DNA of 64,000 nt from Antennarius striatus (lineage: Eukaryota > Chordata > Actinopteri > Lophiiformes > Antennariidae): the NCBI RefSeq assembly GCF_040054535.1, contig NC_090783.1, positions 2,371,001-2,435,000 of the forward strand, written 5' to 3'. Shown here piece after piece: positions 1-14,539 of this stretch. Position numbers and translations under genes: made by a program. Below the pieces are notes generated by a model. It was not told the DNA's origin. It made no database searches and saw only the letters and a program-made list of their open reading frames with translations. Every line of letters begins with the position of its first letter. The stretch's first letter is position 1.

Positions 1-317
1 AAATTAAGAGTTATTTAACATTTAAGACTAGTTACATTGACCGGTGTTTTACAATACATTGAATTACATTAGTTACATCTGGCTCTTTGATCACAACCAT
101 TATGCTGATGTGGCTCTCAGTGAAAATGAGTTTGACACCCCGGTTTTAGAGGGCTGGAAGGATTTCAGAAAAAAATGTTTATTAATCATTATTAATTTAA
201 TGCACAGACCTATTATTAACAGGGGTGCTGAGGTGACATTTATGCGTGCTGGGACACTCCTTAAAGTTTAAACTGTCTTGGCAACTAAGAAGCTTCATTA
301 GGTTAGATCCTTTAAAC

Positions 318-520
318 CAGGGGTATCAAACTAATTTTGGTCAGGGGGCCACATACAGTTTAAATCTAATCTCAATGGGGGCATGCCAAAAAATTCATAG
401 TGAAATGACATAAAATTAACAATAACTCCACTGTTTTGTTTTGGGGGGGGGTTGTATTAGCACAAAGAAGAAGCTTGAAATTTTAAAATCTGGGTCTGGA
501 CTGTATTTTTGACACCCCTG
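318..520. mobile_element. Short hAT-like nonautonomous element
   Basis: The segment begins caggggtatcaaac and ends gtttttgacacccctg in inverted orientation, so the two ends form a terminal inverted repeat of about 13 bp with one mismatch. Just inside the left end is a gggggccacat block of the kind found in many vertebrate hAT-derived short elements. The hexamer ttaaac directly flanks both ends (312-317 and 521-526), as a short target duplication would. It is about 200 bp, with no coding capacity. The superfamily is inferred from the terminal motif only. Confidence 0.6.
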
Positions 521-1744
521 TTAAACGTATTTGCTGACATTTAAACGTGTAGTGTCGCACTGCGTCCCACAGAGGGCAGCACCACCACAGACAGACTGGT
601 CGTCTAAATTTAGTTTTCTTTTTTAATTTTTTTTAATTTGTTGCACTGTTGCACTTTAATTTGTTGCAATAATTTGTTGCACCAAAATGTAAAAATATGT
701 ATGTTAAGAGCCATTTCTGAGAAAAGCATGTGTGGGATTTCATTGGATTCAATGCAGGGCTTTTTTGGGTATATTTTGATAGATTATTCCCTTTTATATG
801 CACAGGGATGGGTGGTCTGAGGCATCCCTGTTAGTCCCCTGTGGCTGCAGGCATAAATATGGTAAACAACATATGTGCTGTTTAACGATGGCGGCGATGT
901 CATGGGTAGCAAAAGACAGGACCATTTGAGCTTCAATGGTCTGGCCAGAAGCATTAGAATCCATATTTCAAAGAAATCACAACAAACTTCCACAAATACT
1001 CCTGATCTGATCTTGACTTGTCAACAAACAGCCAACATTACAGGCAGCCGCAACTCATGAATTCTCATGCATCAAGTTTGCTTGTACACAAATGTTTCAT
1101 TGATTCCCACGAGGATATTCATCCCCCGCATTTGACAGCCACGAGGCTGCGCGAAGGCCCAGATCTAGTAGTCTTTGACAAGTGCTGTGGGTGGTCTGAG
1201 AGTATTATTTATACCATGTGTACACATTGAAGGTGGAGGAAACGGGGAGGCCCAGAGGATTTCTATTCACAAAAATAAAGGGATAAGCCGAGAAATTAGC
1301 TTCCAGTTCAGTGACTATGACAAGCCTGGAGAAGGGTCCAAGGGAGCAGCACTTTTTCATCACGGTAAACAATTGGGGGTTTAATCCAAAGTGTTAATTA
1401 CTACATTACCGCTAAATGTTCCCAGTGCAGTGCTCAGCTACTGGGTGTTTAAACAGTGCAGATGCATATTTCATTCACTTGAGAGAGAGAGAAAAAAAAA
1501 GATTGTCTTGTTTTTCTGAATCAATGAGATAATTATGTCTGAATTAATTGGATTAGTTCAGAAAAACAAACCATAATTAAAATCTTATATGGAAATATTG
1601 CCCAGAATTTTGAGATAATGAATACAATCCCAAAAAAAAAAAAAAAAATGCATTCAGGTTCAAAAAACAAACCGAAAACCTGCTTCTTCTTTTTTTCAAA
1701 ATAAATCTAATCATCATCTCATTCATTCTGGAAAAAAACAAAAT

Positions 1745-1830
1745 TTGTCATCCGGTGTTCTCTTAGTGCTGGTCAGGGTTTAATCAGGAAGAGCACCTGG
1801 CGTAAGCTCGATTCAGATCCGTGCCCAGAT
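1745..1830. repeat. Possible RTE-LINE 3'-noncoding fragment
   Basis: The string around atccggtgttctcttagtgc and ggtttaatcaggaagagcac followed by ctggcgtaa resembles the noncoding tail motif (aggaagggcatccggcgtaa) that I associate with fish RTE-type LINEs. There is no coding part and no clear boundaries. This rests on memory of the motif and is tentative. Confidence 0.3.
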
Positions 1831-3765
1831 GAAAGTCTGTTATTGCAACAAATTGATTGTTCGCATCCAAAAAACAAACAAAAAAAGAGAAAGAGGAGGA
1901 TGAAGCTGTTCAGAACGGAGATCAGCGTCTGAGGACGTCAGGAACCAGTGAGAACATAGGTGCAGTACACCAGATAGCCGCTGGGGGCGCCCTAGAGGCG
2001 GATTCTTCTGTTAAGTGGAGTGAGCCCTGAGAGGGAGAGGATGGAGGGGTGTGAATTCATCTGAAAAGGTCAGGCAATAGACATGTCTTCAGAGTGACAC
2101 CACAGATCTCATTCTATCTGTCACTGTCTCCTTCTTTCTCATCCTTTCACCTCAAGAGAATTCTTCCTGTTTTGGTCCTCTGTCCTCACACCCCTTTCCC
2201 CTCCTGTCCCTCTTGTCTTCCTTTTCTTTGGACCCTCCCTCCCCATCTCTTCCTCACTTGGTGGCTAAAAACACTCCCTCCCCCCCTTTGCTGTCTAGCT
2301 TTATCCATCACATTCTGACTCAGGCTGTCCATCCTTTCTCTCTCTCGGGTACTTTAGTCGTCCTCCTCCCTGCCTCCACCTGTCCTCACTTCCCTGAAGT
2401 CATCCCGATCCCTTCACGATGATGTAAATGCACAAAACACACACATTTATAGATGTGGATGCACCGCATACACACACACACACACACATACAAACACACA
2501 CGAGAAGTAAATCAGCAGAAGTGCCTGCAGATGTGCCCTTCAGGGCCATCTGTTGTGAAAAACGTGAGCGTGGCTCTTAAAGAGGTGTTTTACAGGCTGT
2601 AGCTTTTTCACCCTCATCATGTAAACATTACCACAGAGGTAAATACTCCACGTTTATAGCATTTGTACCGCCAGGCAGCTGACAGTTTAAAAACTCTACA
2701 TTATATGCTGTTATCTTGACTTTTTAAAAAAAATATCTTAATTAACTGCTAGATTTGTTAAAAACTAATGAGCACGTAATTCAAATAGCTGTAAAATAAA
2801 ATGTAAAAAAAAGAAAAAAAAAAGCTTTTGACATCACCAGTCATCTGAAAAGGTCAAGTAAGCTAATTAAAGTGGCGTAACATATCATTACATCTCGGCT
2901 TTTTGCATACTTATTCCGTTGCCTCAAAGCTTTTCAATGCTCTTTTCATTTCTACGCTCAGCATGTGTCAAACCATCACACGTAATACAAGCGCTCTCGT
3001 CTGTTTTTATGCAGTCAAGAAATAAAACGACACACAGGAAGTGCTGGGGAGATTACCTGAAATGAAAAAATGAAGTCATGCTTCACTCATAATACATAAA
3101 GAGAGAGAGGTCACGTCAAGGTCACCTAATGTTAAATCAATACTAGGGTGACAGGGGTGAGCTATGGTCTATTAGGAGGAAGAAAAGATTAAGTCCGTGA
3201 AAGGACAAGGTGTGTAAAGAAGAAGGGAGACAAAAAGGGGAGGAATTGGGGACAAAAGAGGACAGGAAGCAGCATGTGAGCTGAAATGAGGCGAAGGTTA
3301 ACAAAAGGAATCGATGAAGCAGTGATTTTATGCTCTTCTAATGAGGAAGGACAGCATCCATAGCTGATTCAGTCTTCTTATGTACCAAAGCCTTGGGGAA
3401 TACTCTAATAATATTAGCTGACATGCGCATACAGCACACACACACATGCAGAAATATGCAATGATGCATTAAAAAAAAAAAAAAAAAAAAGACAATCCGA
3501 GGAGGCATTAAAAATAAATCGCACTAACTAATTTTTTTTTAAAAAAAGGAAACTCATTAGAGCGGTGGTGACGTGGAGGAGGTGTGCCGGTTACATGATT
3601 CCATAAAGTATTCTCCATCCCAGCAGCATTTCTGCTATCCACAGGCGAGCCCCTCCAGAGAGCAGGAGAATCGTCAATGCAGAACACATCAGAAATAAAT
3701 GAGTCTTCCTGTGCAGGACTCCCAATGTGAAGCCCAGTGGTTTTTATGACAGTATGGATTATATA

Positions 3766-3768
<3 letters not shown>

Positions 3769-3826
<58 letters not shown>
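3769..3826 (+). repeat. (TG)n microsatellite
   Basis: Near-perfect TG dinucleotide tract of about 58 bases. The poly-C/V and poly-T/H reading frames across it are artefacts of the repeat. Confidence 0.95.
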
Positions 3827-3829
<3 letters not shown>

Positions 3830-5040
3830 TTCTCATGTGGTCTTGCATTGCATTTTCCACAAAATGCTGTCACGTTCTTGTTTTTTCCAATCAGTAACCT
3901 CTAGCCTTCTCCCCAGGAGTCACTCGCTGCTCCATCAAAAATATAAGAGTGCATGTCCACTACGAGTGTCAGCCGGAATATGGGGGTCATCGACAGACGA
4001 CTGGATCGGCATGCAAAACAAAAAAACTAAGAAAGTGGGTGGATGGGAGCAGAATAACAATAACAGACAAACACAGCGGTGTGGAGAGGGAGGAGGTGTG
4101 ATGGTGGTGGCGCCGTGAACGTGGGGATGAAGAGAGAAAGGGAATACGCAGAGGAGGGAGGAAAGGTGAGGAGTGGGGGAAAATGGAGGAAGGTGTGGAA
4201 AAAAAAACCCCCACAGATCCTCAGCGGGGAAGGATTTATTCCACGTGTGTGTTGCTGCGCCGTGGGAATGTCGTGTTCTGCTGTTCAACTTGTCCCGAAT
4301 GTCGGTATCCGCTGGAAAAAAAGTGACGAATGACATGAGCAGCAGCTTCCCGGGGGGTTGTTGATGAATATATTTAATATATAGGCGCACTATATACACA
4401 TTAATTTGGATTTTCTAACATAAAAGTTGCACAAGAATGAGGCTCTGATGGTAATTTATGCTGTATTTTTGCAACTCAGCCACAAAGTCTGAGTGCCGAG
4501 TCAGCTCTGAGGGACGCCTGTTGACTTTGCAACGACAGGATTGGTCCAACATTAACATCAGGGTAGAAACTAAGCCCAGCGATGGATGGTAAGGCACGCC
4601 GCCACTGGGGTCTGCAGCCGTGGAAACCGTCTCCGTGTGAGTGATGGATCACGCGTACCATCCCTGACAGATGGACGGGTTTGGCTTTGGTGGGTTTGGC
4701 TGCATTGGGGGCTTCGTTCCGGCTGCGAAGTTTGGTGTGAGTAATGTAAAAAGTGAATATGAGTAATGATGTTTGAGGGGTTGTTTTTCCGGGTCTCTTA
4801 GTTCTGGTGAAGGTAAAGGAACAGAATCCTGACCTCCTCTGGGCGAGTTCCTTATTTATGACCACGACTTATTTATGGCTTATTAGCCAGTGGTGGAGTG
4901 CATCATCGCATATACGCTGCCCCCGGTTCAATCCACAGCATCTACACAGCACAAACCAGCGTCAAATGTAATACGGTTGTGGCAAGAAGGGCATGCAGCA
5001 TAAAAAACTTTGCCAAACAAATATAATAAAAAAAATCATT

Positions 5041-5115
5041 AAAAATAAAAATAAAAATAAAAATAAAAATAAAAATAAAAATAAAAATAAAAATAAAAAT
5101 AAATAAAATAAAATA
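5041..5115 (+). repeat. (AAAAAT)n hexanucleotide array
   Basis: About eleven near-perfect aaaaat units, degrading at the right end into aaaat units. It directly precedes the hAT-like element that starts near 5,138. Confidence 0.9.
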
Positions 5116-5137
5116 AAAAATAAGCATTCATCTACAA

Positions 5138-5491
5138 CAGGGAGGTCAAAGTCAAATACACTGATGGCCAAAAAACAAATTTGTTTCAAAGCCAGGGGCC
5201 GGACTGGTTTAATGTTTATTAAAACATATTGAAATGAACCTAGCCTGTTGAACCAACAGTGTATATTATTAAATGATTAAACAAATAAAGGCATATTTCC
5301 TTATGACTCTATCAGTAAATGGAACGTGACTTGCTGCAGTGACTTTGCGGGCTGGCGTTGCATTGTGGGGAATGTAGTGTGGCTGTGGCCTGCGCGCCAA
5401 TTCTACTAGTAATTGAATAACATCCAAGCGCCCATCGATAGTTCTTTCAGTGGCCAGATCCGGCCCCCGGGCCATGACTTTGACACGGGGT
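5138..5491. mobile_element. hAT-like short element, second copy
   Basis: The left end reads cagggaggtcaaagtca and the right end, read in reverse, begins ccccgtgtcaaagtca, giving imperfect terminal inverted repeats. Just inside the ends are ccaggggccgg and gatccggcccccgggcc, the purine/pyrimidine-rich block typical of this type of element. The interior is AT-rich and noncoding. I could not identify a convincing target duplication, so the boundaries are approximate. Confidence 0.45.
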
Positions 5492-6617
5492 CACAAGTTA
5501 ATGTTGGCGGTTATTCACAACCACGAGCAGCGATTCGCTCACAGTCGTGCAGAATCCCTACACGTTCATCTGTAGTGAATATGTGTGGTATATATGAGGT
5601 ATTTCACAGGAATACCCCCCCCCTCCCCCCAAACGGCCAACAAACGGATGGATATCGATCTGTGCTTGCAGTCTTCCGCTGACATTAAAACCCAGAGACA
5701 AGGAAAAGGTGTGAAGGCGTTCTTTTGTGCTCTGTGTGGCGCAATAGGAGAAAAAAACAAAAAGAAGACACTTTCCTTCACAACTGGATTAGCGGCTGGG
5801 ATGGAGGCCGCCACGGCTCAGAGACTACAGTAGAAGTCTGTTCACATGGGAGGCAACAATTTTAATAGAAGTGAGATCCCTCGTACCTCAGGCAGTTAGT
5901 TCATCCATCAACACTTTTACCCTATTGATTTTCTCTCCCCCCCCGCCCCACTCCTCCCTCGTTCGGTGAAGGCCTTCAGGATACCAGTTGCCTTTGTGCT
6001 TACTTCTCACATGTGGGTGGCCATTCGAGAGAGAAAAGACAGCTGCCGCAGTCCCATCCTGACAAATTCAGAAAGATAATATTCCTCTGGTCCACAGAAC
6101 ATCTGGAATTGGATGGATATGAAGAAAAAAAAAACGCAACCATCCAGCAGATGTTTGAAAGAGATACCGAGTCAATCATAGATCAATGGGTCTGTGGAAT
6201 ACAATCATCATAAATCAGTGCTCATAAAATGCAGATGAATGAATCAAACTGAGAGATAAAGGTCATTGTTCTTCCTCCTGACATCAGTATTACCGCTGGG
6301 GGATTTTCTTTCTTTTTTTTTCCAGTACATGCCTGGCAGCAGCATTTTAATTAATCATGAATTAATGAATAGTCCAACCAGTATAAACAGATAATAAATT
6401 TAAAAAACTCCCCACTTTAATTTGGGACCTTCCTGCTTTAGGAGCTGTGATGTTGACGCGGGTTTGGTTCCGTGTGGATTTTATTAAAGCTGTGAAACTG
6501 CTGCCTTCAGCTGGGATCTGTGTTAATGAAAGTGATGAGACTTTTCTAAAAAGTTATGGGCAATAAAACAAAAGCGCTGACTTAAAAGATGCTTTAATTT
6601 GCCATAATGTTTGTGTG

Positions 6618-6619
<2 letters not shown>

Positions 6620-6689
<70 letters not shown>
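6620..6689 (+). repeat. (TG)n microsatellite
   Basis: TG tract of about 70 bases. A shorter CA tract lies at 6,833-6,872. Confidence 0.95.
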
Positions 6690-6690
<1 letters not shown>

Positions 6691-9600
6691 TAGTCTCAGC
6701 TATCACCAGCCTTCCCCAGCGCTGAGAAGTGATGGGAGTCTCAGTGGACGGCAGATTCAAAGTCAGCAGGGAATATTATCTAAAGCCTGAACAAATGAAT
6801 TATGTCCCTTTTTGCCATCCGTACCCCCCGACACACACACACACACACAGACACACACACACACACACACACTCCTCTCTCCACACCGATGATCATTTCA
6901 GACTTTTCTCATTACCTCCCTTGTCAGCGAGGAGGAAGAGACTGAAGACCACGATAAGGGATGATAGTTCTCCATCATCTGAAGGCTCATTTAAAAACAA
7001 ATGGGTCAGACGTTCCAGCACGATACGAGTCTGTGCTCCTAAATTAATATTTTTCCAGTCATCCAATATGGGCTTGTTCAGGAATTGTCTTTCTCTCTCT
7101 CTCTTTCTGTCTCTGGGAACATGTCGATGTGTCTTAGCCATGCTGAGTGAACATAGAGGAGCCGTCAGGAGATTTGATTTGTCCTGCTTCAATCCATTCC
7201 CCCCCAAAAAAAAATCTGTGCATCATTTTGGAAAAAAGAAACAGTTTCCCAGAAATAAATCTAAATACATAATGGAGATCCTGCATCATGATGATCACAC
7301 AACACATGCAGTGGATGAATTTGTCACCCCCAGACAAAAATTCTCTGGTTTGATCGTCTTTAACGGACAGCTTCATTCAGCCTGAGCAGATGGCGGATCT
7401 GCAAACGTGTTTGTTTGCAGAATGAACGTTAAAATGAGTCTGAATCCAGACCATAATGACCTGGGATCAATTCATTTACTCACATGATGCTGTGTTCTCT
7501 TACAAATAATGTACTCTTCATTCATGTGAGTGTCGTCCACATTAAATTCAGCGTCTGTCCTCGCAGTGAAGAGAAATCGTCCCTGAGCAGCTTATTTTTC
7601 TGACTCTTGAGGTGAGGAACTTTAATCTGAAGCTTAATTCTGACTTTTTTCATTGAGAGTTTTATTCACAATTTTAAATTATCATAAAATGTGTTCATTC
7701 TCCAGGTTTAACATCTTCTCACCTCCATCTCCAGCACCATGAACCCACTGGTAGAGTCACGTCTATTATTATTCTAATTCTAAGCCAACCCACCGGGGCA
7801 TCACATTTTGCACTTTTATCACATTGGCCTCTGAGATAAAGTCATAAAGTTTGAGTTAAAAATAAGATTTCATTCACAAGAATCTGCCCTTAGAATTTGA
7901 AATCACGTCATATTTTGATCGCTATTCAAGAAGAACGACATTCCGTTTATAGTTAGGATGTAGCTCAAAAATGTTTTAAAAAAGAACCTTCGTCGAACTC
8001 CACTCCAAAGTTCTGTCATCATTTTCTTCCTATACGCCCAACTCTTCTCGCAGGTTTCCTGAAAATCTATCAAGTACTTTTTTGTGCAATCTTGCAAAGA
8101 GAAACACAAATAGATTTTAAAAAACAAAAAAACAATATCCACCTTTAAATAGATCAAAAATATCACACTTTCATAAAATAATCCAGGAGGTAATTATGGA
8201 TTATGTTTGCGTCTTTATTTGCAGTCTATTTTTGAAACAGTAATTACAGAATAATCTAAATCTGTCCAGTTGGTGTCAGAAAAACCTGTTTTATACCTTT
8301 AAATAAATCGTCTAAGTATAAAAAGCTTCGGCCTGTCTCACATAAAAGGCTTCTAACATTACCAGAGATGTGCATGTGTGTGTGTGTGTGTGTGTGTGTG
8401 TCTTGATCTAAATGCTGGTTTTATCTCTTGTAAATGTCTCCCGTTAAATGTTCTGACAGGTTGCCCCCCCCCCCCCCCAGTTTGATTGGTCTCTCTCTGC
8501 TAATCAAACACACACTGATTCACTGGTGAACTCACATCCAGCCCCAGTCCAAAAGGTTCATCTGATCTTTTCTTCTCTGATTATTTCTAGATGCCAGCGT
8601 TTGAAATCTATCCCCCGTGGCCCCTGTCAGAAGTCGCACTCTGTACTTCAGATATTAAATATTCAAGAGGTCAAAATAGATTAAAAAAATTACAACCATG
8701 GAAACATTATCATGTTTAATAATAATAATTTAAATTTCAACGCAAGCGAAACAACCTTTGACGTGTAATTCATTGTGTATTCTGTTTCTCCCTCTTGTCT
8801 TTATTTGTCCTAATAAAGCTTATTCAAAACACTTTCTCTACAACCACAGAATAAATCTAACTGCATTCACCCAAAACTGTGCGACATGCAGCTTTCATTT
8901 CCCATCATATTTTACAACAGTGGACTCAAAGGTCACAGAGAGCGTGGATTGTGTGTCCCGTTGATCTAACGCCATCAGATCGAGGATGGAGGAACTTTTT
9001 TTTCAACAGAATTCTGCAGCAGTTATAATCCTGGAGTTCTGAAACTGCACATGTAAGCCCAATTTCTGGGGGTGGGCTGGAGTCAAGAGCTGTGGTCACC
9101 TTATTACAGAAGAGTTCAGGGACCCTATTATAGAGGGTCCCCCCCCCCCCCCAGAGGAGTCAAACACTAACACGAACACAAAACCCAGTTCTTTGAAGTA
9201 GAACTGTGGATGGAGGTTGTGTGAGGACGCTTTTCTCTGTATTTCAGGTTTATTGAAAATACCCCCCAGCCAGCCTGGAGCGAGAAAAACCTTTATTTAC
9301 CAGGCAAAAATATAAATCTCAGCAGGTTGCACTTAGATCTGCCTCTGCTGGGGTTTGTTTTTTTTTTAATTCAAATGGAAGCAAGCCGGTTTCCAGCAAA
9401 CGATTTTATGAATTAACATATATCCTTAATGGATGAAATATTTATGACATCACAGGGGATTTTTTTCCTACCAGGAAGAGCTCATTAAAATCTTGGTGTT
9501 TCTTGATGGAGTCAGCAGCTATAGCTTTTAACAGGGTGGAGCGTGGAGCTACAGAACATGATGCGTCACTGGATGTAAAAAAAAAGAAGAGTGAACAGTA

Positions 9601-12600
9601 AATATAATATTCATCTGGTGGCCCGGGGTAAAAATTCTAATGCAGCTCGGAGCGTTATGTCGGCGCTGTCAGGAGCCAGTAGCTAACAATGTCTTTGTAT
9701 TTATGTGAGATTTAAATCCTGATCATCCTATACTTTAATTTAATGTGGATTAAATGACCATAAAGTGCTCAATAGTTGGACCGACCTTGGGATTTATTTT
9801 GCCACCTGTCGTTATTTAGTCCTAACATCCTATTTACACCCAATCGACCTTCCTGATTGAGATAGATGTTGTCTGAATGGAACCGACTTTTTAAATAGAC
9901 TTGTTCTGCTTTCTGTTGACTGTCCTTCCTGTTTATTATTTGCTCTAATAACTGCTTCGTATTCCAGTGAAGGATTGTAATAAATCAGTATGCCAAAAGC
10001 GAAACGCGTAAAAAAGATTAATAGTGATGCCTACTGGAGTTTGAAATAACCTCCGTATTATTAAATTAAAATCATTAATAGTCATTGTATTCTTTAACAA
10101 AAGCCTTCCAGGGGATTGAGTCTGAAGAGATTCAACACATCATGTATTTCAAGTATTTCAAATATTTTTTCCTAACGTCGTACAATTCTGCTCATTTCTT
10201 CAGCCTTTTGCGTACACATTCACCCCGCCAAAATAAAACACCTCAGATTAGAATAGTTTTGAGGAGTGTGTGTGTGAGGGCAAACCCACCCATTTCCTGT
10301 TTTGCCCTCTTGATTTGCCCTCTAAAACTGTTACAGGGGTCAGTTTATCCAGGAAATGGGACGCCGCCCGTCATGTCAGCTGTAGATGGGTTCCATTTGG
10401 TTCAGATAATTATCTCAGACGTCAGGTCTGGTTTCTGGTTTGGAAAATATGAAACTATTGTAATTCTATACTAATTATTGATTAGTTATTGCTAGTTATT
10501 TATCAACTTGTTGCAAATCTGACCTCATTTACAGGACAGAACTAAAAGAAAAAGAGAAAAATAACCCAAACTGCATGGGAAAAATTCAAATTTATTGTCA
10601 AAAATTTTGATAAAAGATAATAAAAAACATATTGACAGTGATTTTTCTGGCGCACGTTACACTGATGCAGATGAATATTCATTTGCATCTACATTCCTTC
10701 AATTTTTAACACTTTTAACATTTTTTTGCTGGTTATTTGTGAAGATATATAACATCTATGCACTTCTTTTCAGAATAGCAGCCATCTTTCTTTTATGCCT
10801 CATCTGTTTGCAAAGCATGCTGGGATTTTTCTTCTACTCCCTGCGTTCGGTGTCACTTTGGAGGGCCGTCTGGAGGGCGGGCTGGCAGTCACCCCTAAAG
10901 GAACGGAACACGCCGCCCGGTTTTTGTTTTTTTGGTTGGGGGGGGGGGGTCTGCGTCATTATGGTCTGCTATTTATTCCAGGGCTCAGACGGCATGTCAT
11001 TTTTTTAATTTATTTATTTTTATAGCATCCATCAGCGAACAAACAGCTTGAGGAAACAAACAAACAAAAAAAACAAAAAAATCACAGACAAAATACGATA
11101 ACCCACGTCATTTCTTGTGATCCGTGTGTGTTTGGCTTTATTGTGTGAGATATTGTCCCCACACAAAGGGATCAAACAGAAGAATAAATAGGAGGATAAT
11201 TTAGAGCGTATAATAGGAAAATAATATGTTTTTTATTATGAAAGATTTTCTTATAACAAGAGTGAGGTAGATTATAACCAGCGATGAGAAACAGGAAGAT
11301 GAAAATGTTGTGTGTGCGGAGGAAGACGATAAAAAAACATCCTCGGGATTCAATGAGCAGCGATTCCAGAGAAAGATGATGGTCGGATTTCACATGTGGG
11401 GGTGTGACCTCCACACATACACACACACACACACTCTCACACACACACACACACACACACACACGATACAGATGTTCTTATTTAGCATTCATCTGATGTG
11501 CGTTTGTGTTGCAGTCTGTCTGTAAATGATGGGACAGATTTTATAGGAGGGTTCATATCTGAAGCAAAGAGGAGGTGGTTGGGTATGCACATGGTGGTAA
11601 TATGTAATATAAATTCTAAGGATTCTTTTTTTTTACATATTCCTCACAATATGGATCCTTTATCTTTAGCGCGACGCGGGGAACCAGCGCTGATATGCTG
11701 ACTACTTTCCTTTATCAGCATACATGCAGGGAACACGGCTGCTGCATCGCTAAAATCTGATTTCCGGGATCGTGTTTGGCGCTTTTTAGTTGAATGCTGG
11801 TAACAAAGCGGCCCTTTGAAAACCCAGCACAAAGGACACCGGACACAAAGGTCCAAGGTGAAAAGAGCTGAACTTTCCTCCTCTTTGTTGTCGTCGCGTT
11901 CCATCTTCAATCACTTCCGTCGATTTCCTCACAAGCGTCACGATGAAGGAAGTAATTATACCAGCGTTTCATTTTCTCCCCGACGGCAGCACGCCCACGC
12001 CCGCGCGACGGTGTGTCGTTTCGACATTTTTTACTTTGCACGTAAATCCATTTAAAGTTTCTCTTTGTGTTCTACCGTCGCTTTCAAGGTCATAAAAACT
12101 TCCAAAAATGATCGGATCGGATCTCTATTTGACCCAAAGTCAACTTGAATGACATCTGAAAGCTCTTTATTTTAGCGTGCCGACATCCAGGGCTTCAACA
12201 GAGGTCAAACTGACACCGCTGAAAAATGGAGGTGAATGATTTGGAAGCGATGATGTCATATCTGCGAGCCGCATCGATTGGAGTGGGGTTAAACTGTGTT
12301 AAAGACCCCGGCATGGCTGCTCGGACACACCATAATTCATTTTCAGGGCTCACCGGGAACATCAGTTGTAATTAATTTATGCCAGTAAAACTGAAAAACT
12401 GCTACTTTAATTCTCTATATTATATAGCCTGCAGGAAAGAAGAATGGTTTTAAATCACATAAAACACTTTTTACACATTGTTACCTCAAGATTTTACATT
12501 TATTCCTTGAGTTTAAATTCTTTTCGGCCAAACATGAACCTAATCTCGTCAAAACAATGAGATAATTTCCCTGAGAAACCAAAACAATGAGCTGATGGAC

Positions 12601-13714
12601 ACTATGACGCAGGCGAAAGGTGACAGGAACGATGAGAGGTCGTCTAACGTTGTCTTTGGTACATCCTTCACAAAAGCGGCGATAAGGGAGAAGCAAAAGC
12701 TCCTAGAACAATCAGGAAGATATTTAAATGTATTTATTTTACAAAAGCTGTTTGCTAATAATCCCAGTCATCGTGTGCTTTGTATATAAATGATAATCCA
12801 ATGTGGACAACATGTACTATGTCCACTAACGCAATTGGATCAAGTTCTTTACTTCATTTTTGTCCTTTTTGTCTGTCGTTTCCTGTTTCATTTGGAGTTC
12901 TCTTCTGATATATTCATATCTGCAGTTCTCAAACTTTCCTCTTTTTTGGCTTCAACTGTTTCCCATCTTTCAGATTTCGCTTCAGCCTCTGAGTTTGGAT
13001 TTGTTGGATGACTCGTCTACTTCTTGTTTTTTTGGATTTTACCTCTATGAACTCAGTGAACTGCATCTCTAGCTTTTCCTGCTTTACATCTTTGCTCAGG
13101 TAGGAAATCACCGTTGCAGGAAAAATGTTCCTCATTCACTTTTCAGCCGGAAAACAGGAAACAGCCGTTTGGGGAGCTCATCTGTCTCCATGACTGTATC
13201 CTGGGGATTGTCTGCAGCCCTGTGACCGAACCGATCAAAGCAGGTCGTCTCTTTCTTTTGGCGCCGAGTCAGAAAAATCTATCACTTTCTGCTTTCCTGA
13301 CTTTGGATTGTGTAGTAACAGAAATCTTTGAAGGAGCATCAGCGTTGTGACCGAGGGGGCGATGCCCTTCACGTCAGGCTACAGCGAGTCAGTTAACTGG
13401 GAGAGAGATGAAAACTACCAAAGGTGCAATTTCCGTCCCACTTGTTGAGCACCACTTTGGTGTGAAACGATGGTTGACTTCACCCTCAGCCGGAGCGCCA
13501 GGATTCCTGCGCTGTTTCCCAAAATTTATCTGTATTTTGTCTTGATCTGCTAGCATTGATTCCCAACAGTTGTGGGTCGTAAACACAACCCCACGTCTAC
13601 TCCCTGTCCTACAGTCTTCTTAACCTTTTTTGAAGTATTTCCTCGTCCTCATGGGAGAACTTCCTTTTCTGCATATGACCTATCGCCGAGGCGGTGGGCG
13701 GCCTTCTAGAGACG

Positions 13715-13806
13715 TCAATTTGGGGTTCAGTATCTTGCTCACGGATGCTCCGACTGCAATCGATGGATCCGTCAACCTTCTTAAAAGCGAACGACCTGAG
13801 CCGCCC
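13715..13806 (-). repeat. Fish interspersed repeat with tRNA-like head
   Basis: Read on the minus strand it runs from a ggggcggctcagg-like head to a tail reading aagatactgaaccccaa. I recognise this as a degenerate copy of a repeat common in spiny-rayed fish genomes, whose head (ggcagccgtggctcag) resembles a tRNA-type promoter block. A second copy in the opposite orientation is at 38,946-39,060. The family assignment is from memory. Confidence 0.45.
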
Positions 13807-14539
13807 CTTTTTTTTAAAAAAAAAAAGGTCCCAGTCAAGTAAAAAAGTTTCCTGGAACCTGTACCGCTTTTTTTAGGATAAAAAAGTCTAAGCAAGTATG
13901 AAAAGGTTGAATGAAATTTATTACTGCATCATTGCGTCATCAACGCTCACGCGTGCATGTTTGCCTCCTGCAGATCCAACTCCTGCCTCCGTCAATAAAC
14001 AGCAGGGCGTCTTTAATGGCCGTGACTGGTTTTTTAATTGCAGCTGCTAAAGAAAGGAGGCGCAGGAACTCCCGTCATCGATGTCTAATGAAAGGACCAC
14101 CTACTATCCTCCAAATGACAGCAGGAAGTACCTGATGTCAAACACAGGTTGAGTCAAGGGTTAGGGTTCGATCACGAGAAGAGAAGACCGACTTCTGGCT
14201 GTGGTGAGCGTCTGACGTTCATATCAGCTTCGGATGAAGGTGTGACAGTGTGAGGAACAAAGGGTGGAAGAGAAAATGAAGTGAGAGAAAGGAAAGCGGA
14301 CGGATTTGTAAAACGTGTGAAAAGCGTGACAGAAGAGTGCGGCTTGTTTTAATGCATGTTAGTACATTCACAGAATAAAACTCTGTCCCGCTCCAAAAGG
14401 CACAGATTTCAAACGCGGCTCAAAAAGAAACTCTTAGTCTTTCAGGTTGTTGTGGCTCAGGTTTTTACCATTTGTCAGTAAAGCTTGAGAAAAAGCTTGT
14501 TTTTCATTGCAAAAGCCAATTTCAGCCAACTGAGGCGTA

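Noticed and set aside
3508-3873. Open frame of 121 codons with a poly-TH segment
   Set aside because: It is created by the (TG)n tract. There is no domain, no splice context and no matching frame bias. The same applies to all CA/TG-spanning frames in the window.
10085-11008. Frames of 129 and 137 codons near 10-11 kb
   Set aside because: They are Phe/Leu-rich from T-rich DNA, with no conserved motif or supporting splice sites.
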